Source of the DNA: Granulicatella sp041433555
GTDB taxonomy: Bacteria; Bacillota; Bacilli; Lactobacillales; Aerococcaceae
Reading direction: 5' to 3'
Assembly: GCF_041433555.1 (NCBI RefSeq)
Contig: NZ_JAPWBR010000001.1
Span: forward strand, 115,250-179,249
Length of the DNA stretch: 64,000 nt
Shown here: piece after piece, positions 15,433 through 24,079 of the stretch
Position numbering within the stretch: position 1 is the stretch's first letter
Layout: every line of letters begins with the position of its first letter
Made by a program: the position numbers and the translations under genes
Notes under the pieces: generated by a model
What the model saw: only the letters and a program-made list of their open reading frames with translations
What the model was told of the DNA's origin: nothing
The model's database searches: none

Positions 15433-16233
15433 TTAATCAACATATGAAGTTTTTGTACGGTTTAAGAATGCATAAGCTAACCCGATTAAGATTCCTCCAC
15501 CAATCCAGTTCCCAACAAATGATACTGACCAATGACGAATAATATTTAGCCAATTCAAGGCATCGATTGAGTTTCCAACGGGTGAGAATTTCACGATAGA
15601 GAACGATGCAAAATTCGCCACTACGTGTTCATTTACTAGGTAAACGAACATAAAAATTGCAGAAATAACAATCCATAATTTAGCTTCTTCACTCTTGATT
15701 AAAATAAACGAAAGAATTGCTACGTTAACAAAGACATTTGCTAAAATACCTTCTAATAAAATTAGTTCGTTTGAACGAGACAATTTCAATTCAGCAACTT
15801 TTGCTATGAATTCATTTGCATTGATTCCGTTAAATGCTGAACTATTTGCGAATAACGCTCCTATAAACATGGCCCCAACTAAATTAAATAGCGTACAATA
15901 GAATAAAATAGCAATTGCTTTAGACCATTTAATATGCTTTTGATAAGCTCCCGCTGTTAAGAACATCATATTTGAAGTAGCTAACTCTCCATTTAAAAAT
16001 ACAACATAAACTAATCCCCAAGTGAAGATAAATGCAAAAGTAAATCTACTTAGCGCAGGGTTTAATCCAGCTATAATTTGTGCTGCATGAGCTCCTGCAG
16101 CTGTACTCATCGTTAAAAATGCACCTGCAAACATTGAACGTAGTGCATAACGCATTTTACTCTCGTCAAAAAGTGCCTCCTTTTTTTGACATGCTTTTTC
16201 AAGTTTTGTATTGAACTCACTCGTGTGTTCCAT
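15433..16233 (-). CDS. Formate/nitrite transporter (FNT) family channel
   Basis: A 266-residue membrane protein with six hydrophobic segments. FNT landmarks are AGAFLTMSTAAG, NGELATSNMM and the NEHVVANF segment in the fourth repeat, with GNWIGGGILIG near the end. Family members form pentamers that pass formate, nitrite or hydrosulfide. Formate is the likeliest cargo in a fermenting bacterium, but no pyruvate-formate lyase gene is adjacent to confirm it. AGGAGG is eight bases from the ATG. It forms a single-gene unit converging on the paralog array. Confidence 0.88.
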   Translation of the reverse strand: MEHTSEFNTKLEKACQKKEALFDESKMRYALRSMFAGAFLTMSTAAGAHAAQIIAGLNPALSRFTFAFIFTWGLVYVVFLNGELATSNMMFLTAGAYQKHIKWSKAIAILFYCTLFNLVGAMFIGALFANSSAFNGINANEFIAKVAELKLSRSNELILLEGILANVFVNVAILSFILIKSEEAKLWIVISAIFMFVYLVNEHVVANFASFSIVKFSPVGNSIDALNWLNIIRHWSVSFVGNWIGGGILIGLAYAFLNRTKTSYVD

Positions 16234-16384
16234 AACATTCCTCCTAAAAATTAATTACACTTTAGTATACCATTTTTATCACAAATGCAAAGTCTTTTCT
16301 ATTGTTTTTGGCAAAAAGTCCTTTACAAGTTTTATGAAGATTGTTAGAATGAGGGCTGATTAAAATAGCCTAAAGGAGATTCTC

Positions 16385-16783
16385 ATGAAAAAAATTATTG
16401 GAATTTTGGCGACTGCACTCTTCTTAACAGCGTGTGGACAAGCCCCAACGACAACAACGACTACGGAAACAACCACTGCAACAACTGCAGCGCAATCGAC
16501 AACAGCGACACTCAACATCACAAAAGACGGACAAGCCATTGAAGGTAGCCCGTTCACCCTTACCTTCAAAGAAGGCGATAATCTTCTAGACGTGATGAAA
16601 GCACAACTAAAAATCGTTGAGAAAGACGGCTTTATCTCTTCTATTAACGGTGTGGAACAAGTCCCAGCCGAAAACAAATACTGGTTATTCGACGTGAACG
16701 GTACGATGAGCCCTGTCGGTGCAAAAGAAGTCATCCTAAAAGCAGGCGACGTCATCGACTGGAAACTCAATAAACTTCAATAG
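16385..16783 (+). CDS. DUF4430 lipoprotein
   Basis: A 132-residue predicted lipoprotein. The signal peptide ends in LTAC, followed by a Thr/Ala-rich linker (about residues 20-42) and a compact domain with EGDNLLDVMKAQ, the KYWLFDVNGT motif and a closing LKAGDVIDWKL. This is the DUF4430 fold, related to the C-terminal domain of transcobalamin and intrinsic factor. AAAGGAG precedes the ATG. It lies four bases upstream of an ECF S-component gene, so both are one operon. I infer that it captures the S component's substrate at the surface, possibly a corrinoid. Confidence 0.85.
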   Translation: MKKIIGILATALFLTACGQAPTTTTTTETTTATTAAQSTTATLNITKDGQAIEGSPFTLTFKEGDNLLDVMKAQLKIVEKDGFISSINGVEQVPAENKYWLFDVNGTMSPVGAKEVILKAGDVIDWKLNKLQ

Positions 16784-16787
16784 TCCG

Positions 16788-17312
16788 ATGGTCAATTCAA
16801 CTAAAAAAATCACCCTTATCGCCCTACTATCAGCCTTTTGCGTGATTGGAAGACTTGGACTTCTCTCACTTCCAAATGTTCAACCGATTACCGTTGTGGT
16901 CATTTGGATTACGCTAGAGCTTGGCCTTTTGTACGGTGTTGCTATTGGGAGCATCTCCATGTTGATTTCCAACCTTTTAGTAGGAATGGGGCCGTGGACG
17001 CTCTATCAGATGATTAGTTTTGCCCTCGTCTGCACTTGTGCATTGCTTCTTCGTCCGTTGTGGAGAAAAAGAAAACAATTCCCGCGCCTAGCTTGGATTC
17101 TTTTTCCAATCTTTGCAGGACTTATGGGCTACTTATATGGCTTTATTATCTCGATTTTCTGGGTATACTGCATGCCCGGTCTGAACTTCTGGATTTACTA
17201 CTTAAACGGCGTTCTATTCGATACGTACCACGCCATCGGAAATGTCGTATTCTGGATCTTATTGATTCCACTGTTCGAGAAACTAAATCCATTCAAAATG
17301 CTACAAAAATAA
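16788..17312 (+). CDS. ECF transporter S component, substrate unassigned
   Basis: A 174-residue membrane protein with about six TM helices. The N-terminal STKKITLIALLSAFCVIGRL has the small-residue face (ALLSA) that S components use to contact EcfT. LELGLLYGVAIGSISMLISN and LVGMGPWTLYQMISF are typical of the family. Substrate cannot be read off. Coupling to a DUF4430 lipoprotein makes cobalamin or another corrinoid a reasonable guess, but no riboswitch supports it. There is no ECF ATPase or T subunit nearby, so it would use the shared module. Confidence 0.85.
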   Translation: MVNSTKKITLIALLSAFCVIGRLGLLSLPNVQPITVVVIWITLELGLLYGVAIGSISMLISNLLVGMGPWTLYQMISFALVCTCALLLRPLWRKRKQFPRLAWILFPIFAGLMGYLYGFIISIFWVYCMPGLNFWIYYLNGVLFDTYHAIGNVVFWILLIPLFEKLNPFKMLQK

Positions 17313-17363
17313 AAACAGACTTAAAATCTCCCTTGTAAAAGGTTGGTTTTAAGTCTGTTTTTT
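17312..17363. terminator. Intrinsic terminator
   Basis: ACAGACTTAAAA pairs with TTTTAAGTCTGT, with seven T on the plus side. Ends the S-component operon. Confidence 0.85.
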
Positions 17364-17429
17364 TCTTTATAAATGATGATTTAAAATCTTTACGGATATC
17401 TTCATAGTAGGGATCATAAGGAACGCTTA

Positions 17430-18452
17430 TTAATTCTTTTCCGGATTTCGAATAAATTCCCAAATCTTAGACACGTCGTCTAAACTCCTTGACACTTTTG
17501 TATTGACATCCACTGTCCCTTCTGCGTCATAAACATTGTGCACTCCGTACAGAACAATTTCATTTTTTGTATTTACATATACTAATTTTAGATTGATAAC
17601 CCTGTCTTCTTTCGAGTCTCCTGGATAATTAACGAACAGCACCTGTTTGATATCTTTAGGATAATGATTATAGAGCTGCTCTATCTTCGAATCATCCTTA
17701 TCAAACTTTACTCCGATCCCTGCATAATACGAGATCGTATTATTCTCAAGAAGCACGGTATTTGCTATATCTTTTTGCAAATTGATTTGTAGCTTTGGAG
17801 CCATCTTAACGATACCCTTAGTATTCCAAAGATATACAACATCCTGTTTATCAATAAAATAGCTACCTTGAATATCTTTCACATTATCCATTATCTTTGT
17901 AAATTCCCCGTCATACTGCTTAAAATAAACAGTTCCGTCCTTCGTTAACGTAAAGAATCTCCAAGCTGAATCTCCCATCGATGATACTTTGACGACATCT
18001 TTAACATCTTCAATTTTCGTTAATTCTTTGAAATCTTTGTCGAATCCATTATATGGTTTTATCCCATAAGCATACAAGTAACCATCCTTATCAACTGCTA
18101 AGAGTCCCATTTGAGTTCCGGATGCCATAACGATATTGCTACCGATTTTTTTCGGTTCGCCACCTTCTCCGATATACAAATCGTTATTATTATCAATCCA
18201 AACTTCTGAAGATACTACTTGTTTCACATTTTCAATATATTTCGTTAGAGATTCGGTAAATTTATCGTAATTCTCCATTTGAACGCCTCTACCAATATAA
18301 TAGACGTTCCCTTTATTAGACAGTACCTTTATTCCCTGGGATGTTAAATCATACTGTGCGACTTCTTCTGCTCCAAGGTTTCCACATGCAGCAAAAACAA
18401 CTACACACATTAACGCTAGAAGCATCCCTAATAATTTTTTTGTTTTTTTCAT
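17430..18452 (-). CDS. Lipoprotein with RCC1-like repeats
   Basis: A 340-residue predicted lipoprotein; the signal peptide ends in VFAAC. The body has repeated units of about 45 residues with the flavour xxIEDVKDVVKVS ... FFTLTKDGTVYF, resembling RCC1/BNR-type beta-propeller blades. Function unknown; such repeats usually mediate binding. Two ATGs lie close together. AAAGGAG is only one base from the ATG at 18458 but seven from the ATG at 18452, so I use the latter. The gene follows the DUF2971 gene by about 40 bp on the same strand and is probably cotranscribed with it. Confidence 0.75.
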   Translation of the reverse strand: MKKTKKLLGMLLALMCVVVFAACGNLGAEEVAQYDLTSQGIKVLSNKGNVYYIGRGVQMENYDKFTESLTKYIENVKQVVSSEVWIDNNNDLYIGEGGEPKKIGSNIVMASGTQMGLLAVDKDGYLYAYGIKPYNGFDKDFKELTKIEDVKDVVKVSSMGDSAWRFFTLTKDGTVYFKQYDGEFTKIMDNVKDIQGSYFIDKQDVVYLWNTKGIVKMAPKLQINLQKDIANTVLLENNTISYYAGIGVKFDKDDSKIEQLYNHYPKDIKQVLFVNYPGDSKEDRVINLKLVYVNTKNEIVLYGVHNVYDAEGTVDVNTKVSRSLDDVSKIWEFIRNPEKN

Positions 18453-18491
18453 TGTCATACTCCTTTTTGATAATTTTCAAATGACGACTAC

Positions 18492-19538
18492 TTATTTTAG
18501 TTGATAATTCAATATATCTTTTTCTAATTTTCGGACGGGGTACTGCGCCTTTACTTTGATTTTTGCATTGTTACATCCAGCGTAGCCTTGCACGACATCC
18601 ACTTGTGGAATGACCACCCAATCTCCCAGAACTTCTCGGGCGTCTTCTGTGTTTTCATCCAAAATGCACACGATACGGTATTCTCTCTCGTGTTGCCACT
18701 CTTTGAATTTTGCAAAGGTCGCCTTAATATAGAAATTCAGATTCGAATACGAGAATTGATTGCTATTGCTTCTCGTGTTCGGACGTTTATCAATATATTC
18801 CACCGGGCCGTATACACAGAGTCCGTCTACCTTCAAGGAATGGATTTTATCCAAAAGACTCGCATATGAATACTCAAGCGCATAACCCGCGTGACTATTG
18901 GCGTAATAAGACCACATTAAAATATTATCTGCAGCGTGCGTAAAGCAAAATACTCGGAAGAAATCCATCATCGAATGACCATCCGCGTAGTAGCAATTAC
19001 AGTCAAACGGGTCATTGAAATGCTTCGGATGGCTAAAGGACACATTCCCTTCCACCACCTGATACGGATTCTCATCAATGGTTTCCTTGGCATAGTACTT
19101 CACAAAAACTTGCCGCTCTTCTCGAATTGCTGCTTCTGCCTTATTAAAATACGTCTCAACGTCTTCTTTAAAGACCCCTTGAAACTGCTCGACTAACTGA
19201 TCTGGTGCTAAAAAACCCAGTCGAATATTCTTGGCGAGTTGGTCATTGAACTCTTTATCCGCCTTTTCTACGTCAAACCCTTCCGGAATCTTCGTATTCG
19301 CATTTTGAATATATACAACCTTTTTACACTCTAGGTCAATCGATTCTTTCGTCGGTTGTTTAAACAGCGACACAAACACTTTCTCTCTTGTTTTGCGGTT
19401 GGCTACTAAAAAACAATTACTATCTAAGAAGGATTCCACCAATCGGTACTCTTTATGCGTTTGTAAAAATGTCGCCTTAGCAATCAAATAACGATACAGC
19501 TCAATGTCCTCTTTTAAAATGATTTTCAACAACCCCAC
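18492..19538 (-). CDS. DUF2971-containing protein
   Basis: About 348 residues. The C-terminal 200 residues show DUF2971 marks: VSFSHPKHFNDPFDC, FCFTHAADNILMWSYYANSH, GYALEYSY and EWQHEREYRIVCI. DUF2971 proteins are of unsettled function and often occur near defence or mobile genes. The N-terminal 150 residues match nothing I know. The start is unsure. GAGGAGG is too close to the GTG at 19538, and a TTG six or nine bases further in has better spacing. It heads a two-gene unit with the RCC1-like lipoprotein. Confidence 0.75.
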   Translation of the reverse strand: MGLLKIILKEDIELYRYLIAKATFLQTHKEYRLVESFLDSNCFLVANRKTREKVFVSLFKQPTKESIDLECKKVVYIQNANTKIPEGFDVEKADKEFNDQLAKNIRLGFLAPDQLVEQFQGVFKEDVETYFNKAEAAIREERQVFVKYYAKETIDENPYQVVEGNVSFSHPKHFNDPFDCNCYYADGHSMMDFFRVFCFTHAADNILMWSYYANSHAGYALEYSYASLLDKIHSLKVDGLCVYGPVEYIDKRPNTRSNSNQFSYSNLNFYIKATFAKFKEWQHEREYRIVCILDENTEDAREVLGDWVVIPQVDVVQGYAGCNNAKIKVKAQYPVRKLEKDILNYQLK

Positions 19539-19702
19539 CTCCTCACTGAAAGTATATCATTTCTTTCTATCGGTTTAAACATCCTCATAAACCATGCACA
19601 AAACTCCCCAAAGTTCCAAGCACCTTTCCCTTTACGAAAAGAAGACTCATTTTTATAAACATACAAAGGCGGCTCCCTTCTTCTTTGTATACTCAAAAAA
19701 AT

Positions 19703-19889
19703 AGTCTATCTGGAAGATTCCCGGATTCCATAATAGTCGTATTGGGGAAGTGCAACCAATGTGAATTACTGACTCTGGAAATTCATTTCCTAGAGGCAGT
19801 TTGAAGCTTGGTATGATTGGAGACCTTGGCTCAATCCGGTGCCCCATTATGACTATTATGAAGACATCCGAGGAATCTGAAAGATAGAC
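19703..19889 (+). repeat. Family B inverted-repeat element, copy 1
   Basis: Outer arms AGTCTATCT, AGATTCC, CATAATAGTC and TTGGGG pair with the right arm around CCCATTATGACTATTATG and GGAATCTGAAAGATAGAC. Inside are AATGTGAATTACTG, a hairpin CTCTGGAAAT/ATTTCCTAGAG, CAGTTTGAAGCTT and GGCTCAATCCGGTGC. I see no gene in 19539-19958. Confidence 0.75.
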
Positions 19890-19928
19890 GCAAGTCTACT
19901 TTTATTATTTTTAGCACTTTCAGCACAC

Positions 19929-19957
19929 AAAAAAAGGAGGGGTTGCCCCCTCCTTTG
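19929..19957 (-). terminator. Intrinsic terminator
   Basis: AAAGGAGGGG pairs with CCCCTCCTTT; T-run on the minus strand. Ends the CorC/HlyC-type gene. Confidence 0.85.
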
Positions 19958-19958
19958 A

Positions 19959-21332
19959 TTAGTCATTATCTTCATAGGTTTCGTCTGTTTCGCCTTCTTC
20001 AGCACGAATCTGCTCGAGTTCTTCCTCAGAAAGTTTTATGACATGGATCTTACGAATACGATCATTCTCGGTTTCTGTCGGTTGTAACAGATACCCTTCG
20101 AATCTCACTTTCACTACCTCATCATCATCTGGGAAGTAGCCAAGCTTCTCGATAATTGCACCCGCCATTGTGTCCACTTCATCAGACTCTAATGACGTTT
20201 GATAAATTTGATTGAATCGGTCGAGCGACATTCCGGCATCAATCACCGAATTGTTTTCGTCGATTTCTACGACTTCTTTTTCTTCTTCGTCGTATTCGTC
20301 TTCGATATCTCCGACGATTTCTTCAATCAAGTCTTCTAATGTAACAATCCCTTCAACCCCGCCGTATTCATCTTTTAATACCGCTAAGTGTTGACGAGTT
20401 TTTCTAAATTCTACTAATAAATCATCCACGAAAATCGTTGATGGAACGAATACTGGCTCATGCGCTAAGGCACGTAAGTCAATATTGTCAAATCCTTGCT
20501 CTCTTGCAGCACGGAAGACATCTTTCACGTGAACGACCCCGATAACCGTATCTTTATCTTCTTCGTAAAGAGGAAGACGTGAATAGGAGCAATTCAAGAT
20601 AATCTCTAAGTTCTCCGCTAACTCATCGTCGACATCAAGCATCAACGTATCCGTACGAGGAACCATCACTTCACGAGCAAGCTTCGTATCTAGAGAAAGT
20701 ACCCCTTGCATCATCGCAAACTCGGAAATATCAATCGCTCCGTCGTTACGGCTATTGGCAAGTAGAGACTTCATCTCGCTTCGTGTTAATTTTTCTTCCA
20801 CCTTAGTAAATTCAATTGGTGTCATTCGTTTTAATAATCCTGTTGAGAACGTCAAAATCCAAACGAATGGTTTTGAGATCTTTTTGACAAACAAAATAAT
20901 TCCTGCAGTATTTAATGCAATCGGTTCTGCCACTTGTAACGCCACTTGTTTTGGATATAATTCCCCAAAAACTAAAGTGAGGTATGATAGAACGACCGTC
21001 ACAATAATTAATGCAAATGTTTCGGCTCCAGGAATGTTTCCTAATAATGGTTGGATTCGTGAAGAGAAACTTGTTGCGGCAGACGCACTCGAGAAGAATC
21101 CTGCAAACGTAATCGCTACTTGAATTGTTGCGAGAAATTCATCTGAATTCTCTAACAAGCGCATTACTTTAATTGCTTTTTTATCTCCTTCTTGCGCTCT
21201 TTGTGCCATTTTCCCTTGGTTGATAGACACGAACGCAATCTCCGCTGCGGCAAAAAATGCATTTAATGCAGTTAATAATACAATGATTAAGATCTGGACT
21301 CCCAGCGAACTCCCATCTGAATCAGCTGTCAT
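19959..21332 (-). CDS. CorC/HlyC (UPF0053) CNNM-CBS transporter-like protein
   Basis: A 457-residue membrane protein in the usual order for the family. The CNNM transmembrane domain (about residues 8-190) has AFFAAAEIAFVSIN and LTLVFGELYPKQVAL. A CBS pair follows (about 215-335, with REVMVPRTDTLMLD and LKDEYGGVEGIVTLEDLIEE), then an acidic linker and the C-terminal CorC/HlyC domain. These proteins are thought to act in Mg2+ or other divalent cation transport; the hemolysin name is historic. Single-gene unit with its own terminator. Confidence 0.9.
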   Translation of the reverse strand: MTADSDGSSLGVQILIIVLLTALNAFFAAAEIAFVSINQGKMAQRAQEGDKKAIKVMRLLENSDEFLATIQVAITFAGFFSSASAATSFSSRIQPLLGNIPGAETFALIIVTVVLSYLTLVFGELYPKQVALQVAEPIALNTAGIILFVKKISKPFVWILTFSTGLLKRMTPIEFTKVEEKLTRSEMKSLLANSRNDGAIDISEFAMMQGVLSLDTKLAREVMVPRTDTLMLDVDDELAENLEIILNCSYSRLPLYEEDKDTVIGVVHVKDVFRAAREQGFDNIDLRALAHEPVFVPSTIFVDDLLVEFRKTRQHLAVLKDEYGGVEGIVTLEDLIEEIVGDIEDEYDEEEKEVVEIDENNSVIDAGMSLDRFNQIYQTSLESDEVDTMAGAIIEKLGYFPDDDEVVKVRFEGYLLQPTETENDRIRKIHVIKLSEEELEQIRAEEGETDETYEDND

Positions 21333-21582
21333 AATTTTGTTAACCCCTTTTAACTATAGATTTTACCTATTCTATGAATGGTATAGAGATATCATATCAG
21401 TTTTTTTTGAAAAATCAAGATTTAGTACTGTTTTGTAATGGTTCTTTAATGTTTAAAACCCTTTCTAATGCATTTTTCAGATAGATTCTTTCCATTTTCT
21501 CATCGTTTCCTAACTTTTCTAGTTACAATTTGCCTAAAAAGTGGTACTATTGTAGTGAAACCAATCTCAAGGAGGAATGAGT

Positions 21583-22221
21583 ATGTTATTAAAATCTCTT
21601 GTAGTTCCAAAAAAGAGTCTAACGGTCGTTAAAGAATCATGCACGTTAGAAGAAGCGATTAAGATTTTAGAAGAATCAGGGTACCGCTGTGTTCCTGTAT
21701 TAGATGAAACGGAAACGTTCTTTAGAGGAAATATTTATAAAATGCATATCTATCGCCACAAAGCAAACGGTGGAGATATGAGTCTTCCAGTTACTCATTT
21801 AATTAAAAACTCGACTAAATTCATCAGCGTGGATAGCTCTTTCTTCAAAGTGTTCTTCACGATTAAAGAATTACCTTACATTGCCGTATTAGATAAACAA
21901 CAACGTTTCTACGGAATCTTGACACACAGCAGCTTACTTGGCATGCTTCAAGAATCATGGAACGTGAAAAACGGTTCTTACGTATTAACCATCATCTCTG
22001 GCGGTGAAAAAGGCGCACTTGCGAATATCTCTAAAGTCATTAACAAGTATGCTTCTATCGCGAACGTAATGACCATCGATACTGAGAAAGATAAAAGCTT
22101 ACGTCGTATCTTGGTGACATTGCCAGCAGGCGTAACAAAAGACACCCTACAACAAATCATCGACAACCTCGAAAAGAAAGACTACTCAGTCGCGGAAGTG
22201 GAAGATTTACAAAACAACTAG
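21583..22221 (+). CDS. cbpA: CBS/ACT-domain protein, probable c-di-AMP-binding CbpA
   Basis: A 212-residue cytosolic protein with two CBS motifs (about residues 1-130) and an ACT-like C-terminal domain (about 133-210, SYVLTIISGGEKGALANISK). The sequence SGYRCVPVLD and YKMHIYRHKANGGDMSLPVT is what I recall of streptococcal and Listeria c-di-AMP-binding CBS proteins named CbpA. I chose the second ATG (21583) because GGAGG is seven bases from it and only one base from the ATG at 21577. The stop TAG shares its G with the GGATGTGAG of a family A repeat. Confidence 0.75.
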   Translation: MLLKSLVVPKKSLTVVKESCTLEEAIKILEESGYRCVPVLDETETFFRGNIYKMHIYRHKANGGDMSLPVTHLIKNSTKFISVDSSFFKVFFTIKELPYIAVLDKQQRFYGILTHSSLLGMLQESWNVKNGSYVLTIISGGEKGALANISKVINKYASIANVMTIDTEKDKSLRRILVTLPAGVTKDTLQQIIDNLEKKDYSVAEVEDLQNN

Positions 22222-22340
22222 GATGTGAGCAAAAGCGCTCAGAGACGATGACGGTTCGAGCTTTGCCGTAAGCGACTTGTAAAGTCGTGCGGACAAAGCA
22301 AGAAAGGCTTGAGTCTCTGCTTTTGCGAACTCAACTACTA
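22221..22340 (+). repeat. Family A structured repeat, copy 6
   Basis: Begins on the last base of the cbpA stop: GGATGTGAG, outer stem GCAAAAG/CTTTTGC and CAGAGAC/GTCTCTG, second stem GCTTTG/CAAAGC, inner GACTTgtAAAGTC and GTGCGG, closing GAACTCAACTAC. All stems differ from copies 1-5 yet pair fully. A short tail GGATACGAG and AGGCAGAA leader follow. Confidence 0.8.
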
Positions 22341-22392
22341 GGATACGAGACCGAACTCAACTTCACAGGCAGAACGCCAGAACACAAAAAAC

Positions 22393-22431
22393 CAGCACAC
22401 CAGCCTTAAGCTAGTGTGCTGTTCTTTTTTT
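22393..22431. terminator. Bidirectional intrinsic terminator
   Basis: CAGCACAC pairs with GTGTGCTG, then a long T-run. Closes the cbpA transcript and, in reverse, the PTS operon. Confidence 0.85.
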
Positions 22432-22436
22432 CCTTC

Positions 22437-23333
22437 TTATCGAACCGCTGAGCGTGCCATACGAGCTACTGTATGACGAATTCCTCGAATCGCAACTGAC
22501 AATGCGTAAATATTTTCCACTGTCGCTAAACCGCCGTATCCTGCGTCCCCGATATGTTGAATATCCACACCGGCAACTTTATTACGGATAGCAATTTGTT
22601 CGATGACTTCTCTTGAAGAACCTTCTTGGCTTGTTCCGATTGCAGAAAGCACGAGTGCATCGTTGGCATGCGCCACTTTCACAATTTCCACCAGTTCTAC
22701 GTCTGTAAACCCTGGCACCGTTCCAACCGCTGGAACAAGAATCACATCGGCCCCTGCTTTAATGAAACGTTTCGCGATGTCCACGTTCATCACAGGTTCC
22801 TTCGAGCCTGCCCCGTGCATCTTTCCAGCAATTACAAGCCCTGAATAATGTTGTTTCACCATGGAAAGAGACGCTTCAATCGTTTCATTCGTTACCCCTG
22901 TCCCTGGATTTCCCGTTAAGCAGATAAAGTCAAGGCCAAGTTCTTCCGCACGTTTCACTGTTTCTACCGTACATTGACGCCCTGGTGAGATTTCGATACG
23001 TGTTTCTAGCATTTCTGCATTCATATCCACTGGCTCCAAGTTCGCCCCGATTGGCAATCCACTCAGTTCTTTGGCGCGTTGGACTGGATTTTCACTTTCT
23101 TCAGCACCATAAATCAGTGGATCAATACAGTCAAACCCGTTCAAGAGCACCATGTCTCCACCGAACGCCTTTGCGATTTCTGCGTTCGATAATTCATTCA
23201 GCATCGTTGGACGTGAGCATACCGTTTCACAGCACACCGTTCTTCCTTCTGCAGCTTCAATCGCCTTTTTCAATTCTTTTCCTGTCATTTTTCTGAAATC
23301 ACTGGCCACACAATTTAACAATCGTTTACTCAT
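22437..23333 (-). CDS. TIM-barrel protein of PTS operon (DUF7916-like)
   Basis: A 298-residue protein with TIM-barrel features: GKMHGAGSKEPVMNVDIAKR, AGADVILVPAVGTVPGFTD and a C-terminal IQHIGDAGYGGLATVENIYA phosphate-type loop. Relatives are often mislabelled as haloacid dehalogenases. I believe this is the DUF7916 group found in PTS operons of streptococci and enterococci. Reaction unknown; a lyase or isomerase acting on a phosphorylated intermediate is plausible. It overlaps cutC by four bases and is the last gene of the nine-gene operon. Confidence 0.7.
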   Translation of the reverse strand: MSKRLLNCVASDFRKMTGKELKKAIEAAEGRTVCCETVCSRPTMLNELSNAEIAKAFGGDMVLLNGFDCIDPLIYGAEESENPVQRAKELSGLPIGANLEPVDMNAEMLETRIEISPGRQCTVETVKRAEELGLDFICLTGNPGTGVTNETIEASLSMVKQHYSGLVIAGKMHGAGSKEPVMNVDIAKRFIKAGADVILVPAVGTVPGFTDVELVEIVKVAHANDALVLSAIGTSQEGSSREVIEQIAIRNKVAGVDIQHIGDAGYGGLATVENIYALSVAIRGIRHTVARMARSAVR

Positions 23334-24079
23334 TTCGTTTCCTCCTGTCCACGAACAAGCGCCACTACTTCTTTCAACAACGCTTCATCCGTCTGTTCGT
23401 AATCTCCATTTTCATGATAGGCATAGCTGAGCCCCTCGCCTGCAGTCGTCGGATCCGTCTTCCACGTCTTAAACGTTCCATGGATTTGCGAAATCCCCGT
23501 CTCCTGCATTAAGTGTTGTACATTTTCTTTGGTAACACCGCCGCCACAAAGCAGTTCAATCTGACTTCCGTAGCGAGCTTGCAAGTCTTTTAAGAGCGGA
23601 ATTCCTTTTTCAATGTGCGCCTGTTGTCCCCCTGTTAAAATGCGCGTGCATCCAAGTTTGATTAAGCCCTCGATAGCACTATTCACATCCGGCACAAGGT
23701 CAAACGCCTTATGGAACACACTCTCGGCATGATATTTCTGACACAACTCAATCATCTGCTTCGTACGGTTCCAGTCAATCGTCCGGTCTTCTAATAGAAA
23801 TCCAAACGCTAATCCTTTCGCACCCGCTTCTAATAAAAGTTTTGCATCGATGAGCATGCTCTCGAATTCTTCCTTCGTGTAACAAAAGCCTGCGCCACGA
23901 GGACGAACCATGCACACAATCGGAAGGTTCACTCCAGAATCGAGCACTTTTTGCAAGTTTCCGATGCTTGGGGTTAATCCTCCTAAGAAAAGCGCGCTAT
24001 TCAATTCAATGCGGTCAGCACCAGCACGCTCTGCAATCTGGCAGTCTGCGATGCTTCCAGCACATACTTCTACTGTCAT
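23330..24079 (-). CDS. cutC: CutC family protein
   Basis: A 249-residue TIM-barrel protein with the CutC signature VEVCAGSIADCQIAERAGAD, the RIELNSALFLGGLTPS segment and MVRPRGAGFCYTKEEFE. CutC was first linked to copper tolerance, but its biochemical role is disputed and it commonly sits in sugar operons. Here it lies between a dipeptidase and a TIM-barrel gene, overlapping both by four bases, so a metabolic role in the PTS pathway is more likely than copper handling. The copper operon is at the other end of the window. Confidence 0.88.
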   Translation of the reverse strand: MTVEVCAGSIADCQIAERAGADRIELNSALFLGGLTPSIGNLQKVLDSGVNLPIVCMVRPRGAGFCYTKEEFESMLIDAKLLLEAGAKGLAFGFLLEDRTIDWNRTKQMIELCQKYHAESVFHKAFDLVPDVNSAIEGLIKLGCTRILTGGQQAHIEKGIPLLKDLQARYGSQIELLCGGGVTKENVQHLMQETGISQIHGTFKTWKTDPTTAGEGLSYAYHENGDYEQTDEALLKEVVALVRGQEETK

